From contig DBQQ01000044.1 in the NCBI GenBank assembly GCA_002305315.1, positions 1 to 62,130 on the forward strand: DNA of 62,130 bases, read 5' to 3'. The notes under the pieces were generated by a model. The model searched no databases. It had not been told where the DNA came from and saw nothing but the letters and a program-made list of their open reading frames with translations. This DNA is from Clostridiales bacterium UBA1390 (lineage in GTDB: Bacteria; Bacillota; Clostridia; Lachnospirales; Bianqueaceae). Of the stretch, positions 61,378 through 62,130 are shown piece by piece (within the stretch, counting starts at the first letter, position 1; each line of letters opens with the position of its first letter). A program made the position numbers and the translations under genes.

Positions 61378-62113
61378 GCAAGCAAAGAAATCAGAACGAT
61401 TCCGCCATTTTTTTCAAGTCTTATGGGCGGTTATCACCAATAGTTATCTCATCGGCTTTGTCCGAGGAAAAATATATCAAGGAAAGATAAAGAATATCTG
61501 TGTACCGGGCATGAACTGCTATTCTTGCCCTGGCGCTGTAGCGGCCTGTCCCATTGGTGCTTTGCAGGCTACTATTGGAAGCTACGAGTATAAGTTTGCC
61601 TTTTATGTTGCCGGTTTTATGATTTTGGTCGGTACATTCATGGGCCGCTTCGTATGTGGTTGGCTGTGTCCATTTGGTTTGATTCAGGATCTGCTAAACA
61701 AAATCCCGCTTCCTTCCAAGTTAAAGATCCGTACATTTAAGGGTGACCGTCAGTTGCGCTGGCTGAAATACGGGATTCTTTTGGTATTCGTTATTCTTCT
61801 TCCGCTGTATATCACTGATATGATTGGCCAGGGTTACCCTTGGTTCTGCAAGCTGATTTGTCCGGTCGGAACTTTGGAGGGTGGAATTCCCTTGGTGCTG
61901 CTGAATGATGCAATGCGAGCCACAGTAGGATGGCTGTACGCTTGGAAAAATGTCATTTTAATCGTAACCATTTTGGTGTCCATACTAATTTACCGGCCAT
62001 TTTGTAAGTACATCTGCCCTTTAGGCGCAATTTATTCCTTGTTCAACCCAGTTTCTATTTTGCGCTACCGCGTGGATTCAGAAAAATGTGTCAACTGTGG
62101 TGCTTGTGGGTAA
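61364..62113 (+). CDS. Membrane 4Fe-4S protein (NapH-like), broken at its end
   Basis: A 249-residue readable part of a polyferredoxin-type membrane protein. The start is TTG at 61364 (GGAG 4 bases upstream) or TTG at 61370. Seen: CVPGMNCYSCPGAVAACP (about 46-63), then membrane helices separated by CGWLCPFGL, CKLICPVG and CKYICPLGAIYSLF, and a final ferredoxin motif CVNCGACG that stops at TAA (62111). In this family the motif continues with Asn and a fourth Cys. Dropping one G from the run at 62108-62110 restores GTAATGCC (Gly-Asn-Ala...), so the stop looks like a frameshift 20 bases from the window edge. Probably electron transfer across the membrane. Confidence 0.85.
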   Translation: MELDKQAKKSERFRHFFQVLWAVITNSYLIGFVRGKIYQGKIKNICVPGMNCYSCPGAVAACPIGALQATIGSYEYKFAFYVAGFMILVGTFMGRFVCGWLCPFGLIQDLLNKIPLPSKLKIRTFKGDRQLRWLKYGILLVFVILLPLYITDMIGQGYPWFCKLICPVGTLEGGIPLVLLNDAMRATVGWLYAWKNVILIVTILVSILIYRPFCKYICPLGAIYSLFNPVSILRYRVDSEKCVNCGACG

Positions 62114-62130
62114 TGCCCTTATAATGGTGT

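Overview
The window looks like chromosome from a gut-type anaerobic Gram-positive bacterium of the Clostridia, most likely Lachnospiraceae or a relative. This is inference from several features: many lipobox lipoproteins, LplABC-style sugar importers, membrane-bound AraC regulators, intracellular pectin enzymes, a CD1871A-type CXXC mini-protein, TTGACA/TATAAT promoters with strong AGGAGG ribosome binding sites, and no sign of an outer membrane. Base composition is moderate over most of the window and looks AT-richer after about 54 kb. I saw no integrase, transposase, phage module or CRISPR array.

Layout. (1) 1-8957: five tandem paralogous beta-propeller-like lipoproteins (the first cut by the window edge), all full copies sharing a Cys/His motif, then two half-size ABC exporters. 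(2) 9031-13222: tRNA-Phe and tRNA-Lys, trmB, a small unknown gene, a nucleoside hydrolase, a DUF3048 lipoprotein and a membrane protein. (3) 13269-23036: a divergent sugar-type oxidoreductase, a structured leader, an HD hydrolase, a GH28 pectinase, a membrane AraC regulator and an importer (binding protein plus two permeases). (4) 23195-25238: a minus-strand acetyltransferase and a DUF4143 ATPase. (5) 25364-35069: GH127, two DUF4038 (GH140-like) hydrolases, a CE12 esterase and an unrecognised alpha-barrel-like protein, interrupted by an Rrf2 regulator with its NAD(P)-binding partner and by a 0.8-kb array of palindromes with a 75-bp period.

(6) 35175-50191: a Wzx/Wzy-type exopolysaccharide cluster (initiating phosphoglycosyltransferase, UDP-galactopyranose mutase, four glycosyltransferases, polymerase, flippase, acyltransferase). 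It ends with a large secreted repeat protein carrying a lysozyme-like domain and an LTA-synthase/MdoB-like enzyme. (7) 50323-54088: a second importer cassette paralogous to the first. (8) 54267-62130: a small odd gene, then a two-component system, a thioredoxin-like lipoprotein, two MacB-like ABC proteins, a 51-residue CXXC protein and a membrane 4Fe-4S protein that breaks at the window edge.

How the parts may work together. Oligosaccharides derived from pectin are probably captured by the importer at 19397-22920 under control of the AraC sensor and cut in the cytoplasm, because none of the pectin enzymes has a signal peptide. The exopolysaccharide block builds and exports a galactofuranose-containing polymer. 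The last block looks like an envelope thiol-redox or electron-transfer unit under two-component control. The least explained parts are the lipoprotein/ABC array, the palindrome array at 30155-30919, the structured leaders at 14798 and 25383, and the redox unit at the right end.
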